16,542 nucleotides of DNA from JAWLCQ01 sp041687095 (GTDB lineage: Bacteria > Planctomycetota > Phycisphaerae > SM23-33): positions 1 through 16,542 of the forward strand of contig JAWLCQ010000101.1 in NCBI GenBank assembly GCA_041687095.1. The letters run 5' to 3'. The notes under the pieces are model-generated. The model saw nothing but the letters and a program-made list of their open reading frames with translations. It ran no database searches and was not told the DNA's origin. Both the position numbers and the translations under genes were made by a program. Below are positions 7,516 to 13,909 of the stretch, in pieces (positions within the stretch are counted from its first letter, which is position 1; each line of letters opens with the position of its first letter).

Positions 7516-7561
7516 TGGAACGCACATTCCCCGCTCTCGTCCACCACCGTCCGCGTGCAGG

Positions 7562-7596
7562 AATCCGCAATCCGCAATCCGCAATCCGCAATCGCC
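7562..7596. repeat. Heptanucleotide tandem repeat C (AATCCGC x4 plus one variant)
   Basis: Four exact AATCCGC units (7562-7589) are followed by AATCGCC. The period is 7 nt. Unlike most arrays in the window I find no reverse-complement partner in the same gap, so this is a single-armed array. The rest of the gap (7516-7636) shows no gene. Confidence 0.85.
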
Positions 7597-7636
7597 CCGC
7601 ATGCGCACCCGCGCTCCCCCTGCCAAAGGAGCGCCC

Positions 7637-8638
7637 ATGACGACGGAGAACTCCATCACCCTCGTCGTCCCCGCCCGCAACGAGGAGGCCAACCTCGAGC
7701 TGGCCGTCTCCGTCATGGTCGCCGCCGTCGAGCCCCAGTTCGACGACTACGAGATCCTCATCTTCAACGACGGGTCCACCGACCGCACCGGAGCGATCGC
7801 CGACGCCCTGGCGACCGGCAATCCGCGCATCCGCGCCTTCCACCACCCCGAGTCCATCAACCTCGGGGGCGTGATCCAGCGGGGCATGGGCCTGGCGAGC
7901 ATGCGGTGGGTGATGTACGTGGACGGCAAGGGGGCGACGACGCGCGAGGCCCTCGACACCATCTTCGCCCAGCGGGGCAAGGCGGACCTCGTCATCCCCT
8001 ACATCCTCAACCAGCACGAGCGCCACTGGTTCCGACGGGCCGTCTCCAACACCTACCGCACGCTGCTCAACACGCTCTTCCGCCTGGACCTGAAGTACTA
8101 CAACCACCTGGTCCTCAGCGAGACAACCAAAGCCCGCCGCTTCGTGGTCCACACGAAGTCCTACGCCTTCCAGGCCGAGTACGTCCTCAAGCAGCTCAAG
8201 AGCGGGTCGAGCTACGTGCAGGTGGGCGTAATGGACCGCTTCGACGACACCGGGCGCAAGACCAAGGCCTTCAAGCCCCGCAACGTCCTGGGCGTGGGCC
8301 TGTTCCTCCTGCGGACGCTGTGGGAGGTATACGTGGCGGGGATCCCTCTGCGAGGCGGCATCGAAGAAGCCTCACGCAAAGGCGCAGAGAGGAATGGAAC
8401 CGGGAACCAGGAACCGGGAACCAGGAACCGGGAACCAGGAATCAGGAGCCAGGAACCGGGAATCGGGAATCGGGAACCGAGAACCGGGGCTTGCTGCGTC
8501 GTAGCCGAAGGCGAAGACGGGAATTCGAGGACCGGGGAGGAAGAAGCAGCGGCGAGGAGGGGCGGATCGCACGGATTGGAAGATTGCACAGATGCAGAGG
8601 CAGTGACGTGTGCAGGCAAGGGCGGAGGCGGCGCATGA
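7637..8638 (+). CDS. Glycosyltransferase family 2 with repeat-encoded C-terminal tail
   Basis: Predicted GT2 (GT-A fold) enzyme of 333 aa. The core is residues 1-244: ITLVVPARNEEANL (7-20), the nucleotide-sugar motif IFNDGSTDRT (42-51, D45) and an acidic metal-site region MYVDGKGATT (93-102). In that last motif the second acidic residue of the usual DxD is Lys98, so metal binding may differ. Similarity in style is to dolichol-phosphate-mannose-synthase-like GT2s, but it lacks the C-terminal membrane helices many of those have. It would add a sugar to a lipid carrier or glycan at the cytoplasmic membrane face. AAAGGAG (7625-7631) is well placed before the ATG. Residues 245-333 are encoded by inverted-repeat cassette D and contain a degenerate 7-residue repeat (NQEPGT, NREPGI, SQEPGI, NREPRT). 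The native stop was probably lost when the repeat inserted. Confidence 0.9.
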   Translation: MTTENSITLVVPARNEEANLELAVSVMVAAVEPQFDDYEILIFNDGSTDRTGAIADALATGNPRIRAFHHPESINLGGVIQRGMGLASMRWVMYVDGKGATTREALDTIFAQRGKADLVIPYILNQHERHWFRRAVSNTYRTLLNTLFRLDLKYYNHLVLSETTKARRFVVHTKSYAFQAEYVLKQLKSGSSYVQVGVMDRFDDTGRKTKAFKPRNVLGVGLFLLRTLWEVYVAGIPLRGGIEEASRKGAERNGTGNQEPGTRNREPGIRSQEPGIGNREPRTGACCVVAEGEDGNSRTGEEEAAARRGGSHGLEDCTDAEAVTCAGKGGGGA

Positions 8639-8737
8639 GGAGGAGCGGAGTGCGCGCGATGCGCGAGAGTGCTTCGGGTACACGGCACGGCCGCCTCTCC
8701 ATCCTCTTTGCGCCTTTGCGCCTTTGCGTGAGACTTC
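8366..8737. repeat. Inverted-repeat cassette D (CGCAAAGG words), overlapping the 3' end of the GT2 gene
   Basis: The arm 8366-8386 (containing CTCACGCAAAGGCGCA) pairs with 8717-8737 at 20 of 21 positions. The right side has an extra 8-nt CGCAAAGG-type unit, and GAGAGGAATGGA (8387-8398) is echoed by the complement of 8698-8708. The loop is about 330 bp and contains the heptanucleotide array at 8401-8484 plus degenerate GATTGCACAGAT-like words near 8573-8600. The left arm lies inside the GT2 reading frame; the right arm ends 46 nt before the amidinotransferase start. Confidence 0.88.
8401..8484. repeat. Heptanucleotide tandem array, 12 units of CRGGAAY
   Basis: Twelve consecutive 7-nt units run without gaps. 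They largely alternate between CGGGAAC and CAGGAAC, with variants CAGGAAT, CAGGAGC, CGGGAAT and CGAGAAC. The array lies inside the loop of cassette D and inside the GT2 reading frame, where the 21-nt superperiod produces a 7-residue peptide repeat. No complementary array occurs within the cassette. Confidence 0.93.
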
Positions 8738-8783
8738 TCAGCCCGACAGTGCTGCAGACCACGGCAGCAGGAGTGGAGGCACG

Positions 8784-9851
8784 ATGACGCAGGCAACGCA
8801 GGTTCCGCAGACGAAGCCGCGGAAGGTCGCGGTGAACACCCACAACGAGTGGGCCCCCATGAAGTCCATGGTCGTCGGAATCGCCACGGGCGCGCAGATC
8901 CCGACGGTCAAGGACGAGTCGATGCACGCGATCAACTACGGGAACCTCTCGGACGAGCAGTTCGCCCGCGTCCGCGTGGGGCCCTTCAGCGACCGCATCA
9001 TCGCCGAGGCCAACGAGGACCTCGACAAGTTCGCCGAGGACCTGACGGCCATGGGGATCGAGGTCCACCGCCCCGCCCCCGCCGACTTCACCCAGCAATA
9101 CTCCACCCCCGACTGGACGGTCGACGGGTACTACGCCTACTGCCCGCGAGACACGATCTTCACCATCGGCAACGAGGCGATCGAGTCCCCCATGGTCCTC
9201 CGCCACCGCCAGACCGAGGCCCGCCTCTACCGCCACTTCCTGGACACGGTGCAGGCCCCGGTCCCGCGGCTGCTGGACAGCATGTACGACCGCTCCGTCC
9301 TCGGGCGCCCCACGCTGTGCAACCACGAGCCCGCCTTCGACGCCGCCAACCTCCTCAAGTGCGGGCGGGACATCCTGTTCCTGATCTCCAACACCGGCAA
9401 CGAAGCGGGGGCGGCGTGGCTGCAGGAGCATCTCGGCAGCGACTACCGCGTCCACCCCGTCCGCGATGTCTACGCCTATGTGCACGTGGACTCGAGCATC
9501 ATCCCCCTGCGCCCGGGCCTGGTCCTGCTGTGCCCCGACCGCGTGCGGGAGGACAACATCCCGAAGTACCTCAAGAGCTGGGACCGGATCTGGGCTCCCG
9601 AGCCCGTCGAGTTTCCCTACGACCCCGAGTACAACCCCTCGTCCAAGTGGATCGCGATGAACATCATGTCCCTCCGCCCGGACCTGGCCGTCGTCGAGGA
9701 GCACCAGACCAACCTCATGCGCGAACTCGCCAAGTGGGGCATCGACTCGTACCCCATCCGCCTTCGCCACATGCGGACCATGGGCGGGGGGCCGCACTGC
9801 GTGACGCTGGACCTGGTGCGTGAGAGCACGCTTGAGGATTACTCGCGGTGA
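8784..9851 (+). CDS. Amidinotransferase (glycine/inosamine amidinotransferase family)
   Basis: Protein of 355 aa matching the arginine:glycine amidinotransferase (AGAT)/StrB1 family. It moves the amidino group from arginine to an amine, through a Cys-amidino intermediate, giving a guanidino compound and ornithine. The catalytic triad is readable: D186 in AFDAANLLKCGRD, H234 in AYVHVDSSIIPLRPGLVL and C339 in GGGPHCVTLDLVR. Spacings of 48 and 105 residues closely match human AGAT (D254, H303, C407). WIAMNIMSL and the C-terminal RESTLEDY are also family features. The length is near StrB1 (about 350) and shorter than mammalian AGAT. The ATG has GGAGG (8775-8779) 4 nt upstream. Its neighbour is a DegT-type aminotransferase, the same pairing used to guanidinylate aminocyclitols in streptomycin biosynthesis. 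Glycine as acceptor cannot be excluded. Confidence 0.93.
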   Translation: MTQATQVPQTKPRKVAVNTHNEWAPMKSMVVGIATGAQIPTVKDESMHAINYGNLSDEQFARVRVGPFSDRIIAEANEDLDKFAEDLTAMGIEVHRPAPADFTQQYSTPDWTVDGYYAYCPRDTIFTIGNEAIESPMVLRHRQTEARLYRHFLDTVQAPVPRLLDSMYDRSVLGRPTLCNHEPAFDAANLLKCGRDILFLISNTGNEAGAAWLQEHLGSDYRVHPVRDVYAYVHVDSSIIPLRPGLVLLCPDRVREDNIPKYLKSWDRIWAPEPVEFPYDPEYNPSSKWIAMNIMSLRPDLAVVEEHQTNLMRELAKWGIDSYPIRLRHMRTMGGGPHCVTLDLVRESTLEDYSR

Positions 9852-9884
9852 GTGGAGCGATGGACATGACCTGGGATCGAGGCG

Positions 9885-10149
9885 ATTTCGGATTTCGGAT
9901 TTCGGATTTCGGATTTGGGGCTGACGCCCGTGCGGGAGTCCCACGCGAACTCCGCGCCCTGCGCTCGATCACGGTAACCGACGCCAAATGGCAAGCCTTG
10001 ACGATGGCACAAGGCACGATCTCGCACCTGGTCTTGTCCAGGCTTGCCATTTGGCGTCCGTTCCGTTCCCTGCAGCATGCGTCCCTTCGCAAGGGGAGCT
10101 TCGCGGACGCGTCAGCGCAAATCCGAAATCCGAAATCCGAAATCCGAAT
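9885..10149. repeat. Inverted-repeat cassette E (ATTTCGG words, period 7)
   Basis: The left arm 9885-9927 has four exact ATTTCGG units and one ATTTGGG, followed by GCTGACGC. The right arm 10109-10149 starts GCGTCAGCGC and then has four exact AAATCCG units (10119-10146). The arms are complementary apart from about two differences and one indel, giving a stem of about 40 bp. The loop is about 180 bp and carries the nested repeat at 9981-10057. Confidence 0.92.
9981..10057. repeat. Perfect 17-bp inverted repeat nested in cassette E
   Basis: ACGCCAAATGGCAAGCC (9981-9997) is exactly complementary to 10041-10057. The pairing continues outward imperfectly into 9972-9980 and 10058-10065. The inner 43 bp form the loop. 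This sequence is not made of heptad words and so differs in kind from the outer arms. Confidence 0.9.
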
Positions 10150-10173
10150 TGCCCCCGTCCGCGAGGTGTTCCC

Positions 10174-11268
10174 ATGAGTTCACCCACCGTTCCCTGGTGG
10201 CGAACCGACCTGGGCGAGGCGGAGATCGCGGGCGTGACGACGGCGATCCGGGAGCGGCACATCAACTACGGGCCCGTCTGCCGCGACCTGGAGAAGCGCA
10301 TCGGTGAGCGGCTGGGCGTTCCGTACGTCGCGCTGGTCTCCAGCGGCTCGGCGGCGCTGGCGGCGGCGCTGCTGGCGGTGGGGGTGAAAGCGGGCGACGA
10401 GGTCATCGTCCCCGCCTGCACGTACATCGCCACCGCCCACGCGGTGAAGCTGCTCGGGGCGAGCGTCCGCGTCGTGGACACGCTCCCCGACCGCCCCATC
10501 CTCGACCCCGCGCAGATCCCCCCCGCCATCACCGAACGCACCAAGGCCCTCCTCCCCGTCCACCTCAACGGAGCGGCGTGCGACCTCGACGCGATCCAGC
10601 GAATCGCCCGCGCCCATGGCCTCGCCGTCATCGAGGACACCGCCCAGGGCTTCTGCTCGCGAAGCGCCGCCGGGTACCTCGGGACGCAGGGCGACGCGGG
10701 GACGTTCTCCATGTCCATCGCCAAGCTCATCACCACGGGCGAGGGCGGGTTCGTGGCCACCCGGGACGCGAAGCTCCACGAGGGCCTCCTGCGGGCGCGG
10801 AACCAAGGCGTCCTCGTCGTCGCCGACAACGTCTTCGACGCCTTCGGGTTCAACTTCCGCCTCAACGACATGCTCGGAGCGGTCGGGCACGCCCAGATGG
10901 ATCGCCTGGACACGAAGGTCCGCTCCGTCTGCGACCTGTACCGCACCTACCGCGACGCGCTCGCCGACCTGCCGTACCTGCAGCTCATGCCCATCCGCGT
11001 GGATGACGGGGAAGTCCCCCTATGGGCGCAGGTCCGCTGCGAGCAGCGTGACACGGTCATGCGGCTGCTGGAGGAGCGGGGCATCCAGACGCGGGCGCTG
11101 AACCCCCCGCTGAGCGCCTCCCCGCACCTGGCCAGCCCCGGCCCATTCCCCAACGCCGAGCGCCACGCCCGCACCGTCCTCACCCTGCCCTCCGGGCCGG
11201 ACCAGGACCCCGGGGACGTGCAGAGGGTCGTCGAGGTGCTGCGCGAGATACGGGGCGAGGTGGAGTGA
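10174..11268 (+). CDS. DegT/DnrJ/EryC1/StrS family PLP-dependent aminotransferase
   Basis: Protein of 364 aa in the sugar aminotransferase family. The PLP Schiff-base lysine is K184 in FSMSIAKLITTGEGGF. D155 in AVIEDTAQ is the PLP ring-binding Asp, and VSSGSAALAAAL (55-66) binds the cofactor phosphate. These enzymes usually transfer an amino group from glutamate or glutamine to a keto-sugar, commonly a nucleotide-bound sugar or, for StsC/BtrS, a keto-cyclitol. The length is normal. The start is supported by GCGAGG at 10161-10166. The upstream amidinotransferase could use the amine made here as acceptor. The gene ends with TGA 11266-11268, 3 nt before cassette F. PLP proteins of this fold that lack the Lys act as dehydratases; the Lys is present here, which favours aminotransfer. 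Confidence 0.95.
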   Translation: MSSPTVPWWRTDLGEAEIAGVTTAIRERHINYGPVCRDLEKRIGERLGVPYVALVSSGSAALAAALLAVGVKAGDEVIVPACTYIATAHAVKLLGASVRVVDTLPDRPILDPAQIPPAITERTKALLPVHLNGAACDLDAIQRIARAHGLAVIEDTAQGFCSRSAAGYLGTQGDAGTFSMSIAKLITTGEGGFVATRDAKLHEGLLRARNQGVLVVADNVFDAFGFNFRLNDMLGAVGHAQMDRLDTKVRSVCDLYRTYRDALADLPYLQLMPIRVDDGEVPLWAQVRCEQRDTVMRLLEERGIQTRALNPPLSASPHLASPGPFPNAERHARTVLTLPSGPDQDPGDVQRVVEVLREIRGEVE

Positions 11269-11271
11269 TGG

Positions 11272-11390
11272 ATTTCCAATTTCCAATTTCCAATTTCCAA
11301 TTGAGGGATTCGCTACGAGAGTTTCTCCGCGCTTCCAGCGGCTTTGGTGGCGAGTCCCCAATTGGAAATTGGAAATTGGAAATTGGAAAT
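11272..11390. repeat. Inverted-repeat cassette F (TTTCCAA words, period 7)
   Basis: Four exact TTTCCAA units (11273-11300) face four exact TTGGAAA units (11362-11389). The arms extend to about 35 nt (11272-11306 and 11356-11390) with only a couple of mismatches and enclose a 49-bp loop. Left-arm pairing begins 3 nt after the DegT stop codon, and the right arm ends 25 nt before the cupin ATG. In RNA this would be a strong, A/U-rich hairpin standing out from the G+C-rich surroundings. Confidence 0.95.
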
Positions 11391-11415
11391 CGAGAATCCT
11401 CCCCGGGAGCTTCCC

Positions 11416-11919
11416 ATGCGTGAAGCCCCCGGCGCCCTGTTCAACACCTCGGACCTCATCGAGGTCACGCCCGGGCTCATCGCGCAGCTCAAGGAGCGGG
11501 CGAGCGCCTCGCCCACCGGCCGTTTCCGCCTGTGCCTGCACCACGACCCCTCGGACCCCGCGCAGGAGATGATCATCGTCCACTGCCGCGGGAACCTCGG
11601 GGCCCCGCACCGCCACCCGCACCGCTCGATCACCTACGCGATGCTCGAGGGCGAGATGACGGTCGTGCTCTTCGACGACGCGGGCGAGGTGACGCGGCGG
11701 ATCGAGCTGGGCTCCCCGGGCAGCGGGCGGGCGGTGTGCTTCCGCCTGTCCAGCGGGGCGTGGTACCTGCCCGTCGCCCGCACGGAGCACGCGGTGTTCC
11801 TGGAGACGCTCGCGAGCCCCAACGTGGGCGGGGAGGCGACCGAGTACGCCCCCTGGGCGCCGGAGGAAGAGGACACGGAAGCGATGCGAATCCTCTATAA
11901 TCGGGCTTTGCACGGATAG
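11416..11919 (+). CDS. WbuC-like cupin fold metalloprotein
   Basis: Small cupin protein of 167 aa. The first cupin motif is APHRHPHRSITYAMLEGEMT (63-82), with H65, H67 and H69 as metal-ligand candidates and the Gly/Glu typical of the barrel turn. VVLFDDAGEVTRRIEL (83-98) follows in the order seen in WbuC-family proteins of O-antigen clusters. Motif 2 is AWYLPVARTEHAVFLET (115-131) with H125. WbuC-type cupins occur in polysaccharide loci, but their reaction is not settled; sugar isomerisation or oxygen-dependent modification is possible. CGGGAG at 11404-11409 lies 6 nt before the ATG. The acidic end (EEEDTEAM) is typical of a soluble cytoplasmic protein. It sits between two repeat cassettes (F and G). 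Confidence 0.85.
   Translation: MREAPGALFNTSDLIEVTPGLIAQLKERASASPTGRFRLCLHHDPSDPAQEMIIVHCRGNLGAPHRHPHRSITYAMLEGEMTVVLFDDAGEVTRRIELGSPGSGRAVCFRLSSGAWYLPVARTEHAVFLETLASPNVGGEATEYAPWAPEEEDTEAMRILYNRALHG
11896..11901 (+). promoter_or_regulatory. Possible -10 element (TATAAT) inside the 3' end of the cupin gene
   Basis: A perfect TATAAT consensus occurs in the last codons of the cupin gene (ILYNRALHG), a strikingly A/T-rich hexamer for this genome. No good -35 hexamer is visible at the right spacing, and the next gene starts about 430 bp downstream beyond cassette G. It could drive a transcript through the cassette, or be fortuitous. Confidence 0.25.
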
Positions 11920-12330
11920 CGCAACCCCCAGCGAAATCCGAAACTCGAAATCCGAAATACGAAACAAATTCGAAACAGCAAATTCAAAGGACCGAAACGC
12001 GGAAGACCGAAAGGCAAGCTCGCCCCCAGATCGGGAAGAGCAGGGATGAACGCAGATGAACCAGATGAACAGAGAGCGTGAGTGCAGGCCCCCGGACAGT
12101 CCGAGGAAATCCCGGATGGTTCCAGCACCCCACCCCTCTGCCCTGCACGATCTGCGTTCATCCTCGGTTATCCCCGCTGATTCCCCGGAGTACCCGGGGG
12201 CCTTCGTATCCCCGAAGGAAACGATGGCCTGTGTCCCGGTTCCCCGTTTTGACCTTTGGATTTCGTGCTTCGAATGTGTTTCGAATTTCGTGCTTCGGAT
12301 TTCGGATTTCGTTTCTGACAGATCGCCGAC
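11920..12330. other. 411-bp intergenic region filled by nested inverted repeats
   Basis: I see no gene here. Cassette G accounts for about 380 of the 411 bases. The remaining 20 bases before the ATG at 12331 show no Shine-Dalgarno sequence. Confidence 0.7.
11932..12310. repeat. Inverted-repeat cassette G (GAAATCC-type words) with nested inner repeat
   Basis: The left arm 11932-11998 is a run of degenerate heptads (GAAATCC, GAAACTC, GAAATCC, GAAATAC, GAAACAA and so on) ending in GGACCGAAACGC. The right arm, about 12247-12310, is its reverse complement at roughly 85% by eye. Inside the loop, GGATGAACGCAGAT (12044-12057) pairs perfectly with 12150-12163. Further in, GTGCAGG (12082-12088) pairs with CCTGCAC (12142-12148). 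The whole unit could fold as one branched hairpin of about 380 nt. The left arm begins 12 nt after the cupin stop codon and resembles the left arm of cassette H. Confidence 0.88.
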
Positions 12331-13776
12331 ATGACACAGACGCAACGCATCCTCCTCCTGAACCCTCCGCACCCCGAGCGCGTGAACCGCGACTACTACT
12401 GCGGGCACATCACCAAGGGCCGCTACTACTGGCCGGCCCTGGACCTGCTGGTCCTCAGCGGGGTGCTGTCGCAGCGCTGCGAGGTGCGGTTCCTCGACGC
12501 CATCGTCGAGGAGCTGTCCGAAGACGAGGCGCTGCGGCGCGTCGAGGCGTATGCTCCCGACGCGGTCGTTTCCCTGGCGGCCGCGGTGTCGTGGGGGACG
12601 GACATGGCGTTCTGCGCCCGCGTGCAGGAGCGGACGCGGGCGAGGATCGTGCTGTCGGGCGACTACCCCCGCGCGCAGGCGACGAGCGTCCTGCACTCCT
12701 GCCCGCACGTCGACGCGATCATACTGGACTTCAGCGACAGCGAGATCGAGGAGTACCTCTGCGGGTCGCAACGCAGCGGGCTGCGGAACCTGTACACCCG
12801 CGACGACACGGGCGACCCGCAGATCACCGACGCCCGCACCTTCAGCATCCCCACACCGCGCCACGATCTGCTGGATCTGCGCCGCTACCACCTCCCGCAC
12901 ATCCTGCACCACCCCTTCACGCTGCTGATGACGGACTACGGCTGCCCGTTCCACTGCGGGTTCTGCTTCTTCGAGCGGATCCGGCACAAGCGGCGGGAGA
13001 TGGCGAACGTGGAGCAGGAGCTGCGGTTCATCCACTCCCTCGGCGTGCGGGAGCTGATGATGACCGAGGCGAGCTTCGGGTCCATCCGCCCCCACACCCG
13101 CGAGCTGTGCCGCGTACTCAATCGCACGGGCGGCCGCTGGAGCTGGCTGTGCGACATGCGGGTGGACGCCGCCAACGACGAGCTGTTCCGTGAGATGAAG
13201 GCAGCCGGGTGCCACACGATCATGTTCGGGGTCGAGACGCCCAACCAGGAGGTGCTGGACAAGCACCACAAAGGCACGAAGGTCGAGCAGATCCGCGAGG
13301 CGTTCGCCCTCGCCAAGCGCCACCGCCTGCGGACGCTGGCGCACTTCATCATCGGGCTCACGGGCGAGGACCGCGAGTCGCTCGGACGGCTGATCGACTT
13401 CAGCATCGCCCTGGACCCGGACATCGCCTCGTTCAACGTCGCCGCCCCCGCCTGGAACACGTCGTTCCGCGACGAGGTCGTCGCCAGCGGCTGGGAGAGC
13501 GAGGCGGACGTCGAGATCGCCGACAGCGAGTCCTACCCCGTCTGGGAGACGCCCGAGCTGCCCCGCGAGGAGATCTGGCGGCTGCGGAACGTGGCGCTGC
13601 GGCGGTTCTACATGCGCCCCAGCTACATGCTCCGCCAACTCGGGAGCATCCGCACGGCGTACCAGTTCCGGACGGTGGCGAGGGAGGGATGGCACATGAT
13701 CCGCCAGTGCATTGGCGGAAATCCGAAATCCGAAACACGAAACTCGAAACAAGTTCACAATCAGAAACCCGAATGA
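12331..13776 (+). CDS. B12-binding-type radical SAM protein
   Basis: Protein of 481 aa in the cobalamin-binding-domain radical SAM (BchE/elongator-like) arrangement. The N-terminal Rossmann-like domain covers about 5-140 (ILLLNPPHPERVNR at the start, LSGDYPRAQAT near 110-120). It lacks a visible DxHxxG cobalt-ligand motif, so any cobalamin would bind base-off without a protein His, or not at all. The radical SAM domain has C205-x3-C209-x2-C212 (GCPFHCGFCFF), MFGVETPNQEVLDKHHKGT near 295-313 and HFIIGLTGEDRES near 335-347, all family-typical. Possible roles are methylation or rearrangement of a sugar or lipid at an unactivated carbon. No ribosome binding site precedes the ATG. The last 20 or so residues (GGNPKSETRNSKQ onward) are encoded by the left arm of cassette H, so the natural C-terminus probably ended near QCIGG. 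Confidence 0.9.
   Translation: MTQTQRILLLNPPHPERVNRDYYCGHITKGRYYWPALDLLVLSGVLSQRCEVRFLDAIVEELSEDEALRRVEAYAPDAVVSLAAAVSWGTDMAFCARVQERTRARIVLSGDYPRAQATSVLHSCPHVDAIILDFSDSEIEEYLCGSQRSGLRNLYTRDDTGDPQITDARTFSIPTPRHDLLDLRRYHLPHILHHPFTLLMTDYGCPFHCGFCFFERIRHKRREMANVEQELRFIHSLGVRELMMTEASFGSIRPHTRELCRVLNRTGGRWSWLCDMRVDAANDELFREMKAAGCHTIMFGVETPNQEVLDKHHKGTKVEQIREAFALAKRHRLRTLAHFIIGLTGEDRESLGRLIDFSIALDPDIASFNVAAPAWNTSFRDEVVASGWESEADVEIADSESYPVWETPELPREEIWRLRNVALRRFYMRPSYMLRQLGSIRTAYQFRTVAREGWHMIRQCIGGNPKSETRNSKQVHNQKPE
13701..13718. repeat. Small perfect hairpin at the boundary between gene body and cassette H
   Basis: CCGCCA (13701-13706) and TGGCGG (13713-13718) form a 6-bp stem with a 6-nt loop, directly abutting the first heptad of cassette H. 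It may be part of the native 3' end of the radical SAM gene or mark the junction where the cassette entered. Confidence 0.5.
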
Positions 13777-13874
13777 CCGAAACGCGAAGGTGAGCCCGAT
13801 CGCAGGTGTTTTGAGCATTTGAGTTTGGTGCTTTGGATTTGTTTCGGATTTCGGGCTTCGGATTTCGGATTTGG
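13718..13874. repeat. Inverted-repeat cassette H (AAATCCG-type words), overlapping the 3' end of the radical SAM gene
   Basis: The left arm 13718-13774 has heptads GAAATCC, GAAATCC, GAAACAC, GAAACTC and GAAACAA. The right arm, about 13818-13874, is complementary at roughly three quarters of positions (TTTCGGATTTCGGGCTTCGG and flanks). The loop is short, about 43 bp. The left arm is translated as the C-terminal tail of the upstream protein, whose stop is at 13774-13776. Both G and H carry GACCGAAACGCG after the heptads, so they are diverged members of one family. Confidence 0.87.
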
Positions 13875-13909
13875 ACATCACGACAACCCATTGAGAGCGT
13901 GCAACGCCC

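Larger units (their letters stand above)
9852..10173. other. 322-bp intergenic region occupied by nested inverted repeats
   Basis: No gene is supported here, although short open frames cross it on both strands. Nearly all of it belongs to cassette E (9885-10149) with a second perfect inverted repeat nested inside. The last 24 bases before the ATG at 10174 hold a GCGAGG ribosome-binding candidate (10161-10166, 7-nt spacer). Confidence 0.7.

Noticed and set aside
8401..8484. Possible CRISPR array or protein-coding repeat domain
   Set aside because: The units are 7 nt, contiguous and without spacers, and no cas genes are nearby. The encoded tail is explained by repeat DNA inside a cassette rather than by a functional repeat domain.
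9852..10173. Short open frames on both strands between the amidinotransferase and aminotransferase genes
   Set aside because: They consist of translated heptad repeats and inverted repeats, have no ribosome binding site and match no family I recognise.
12056..12334. Short open frame in the gap before the B12-type radical SAM gene
   Set aside because: It lies within cassette G, its codons follow the repeat words, and its translation lacks any domain or hydrophobic pattern.
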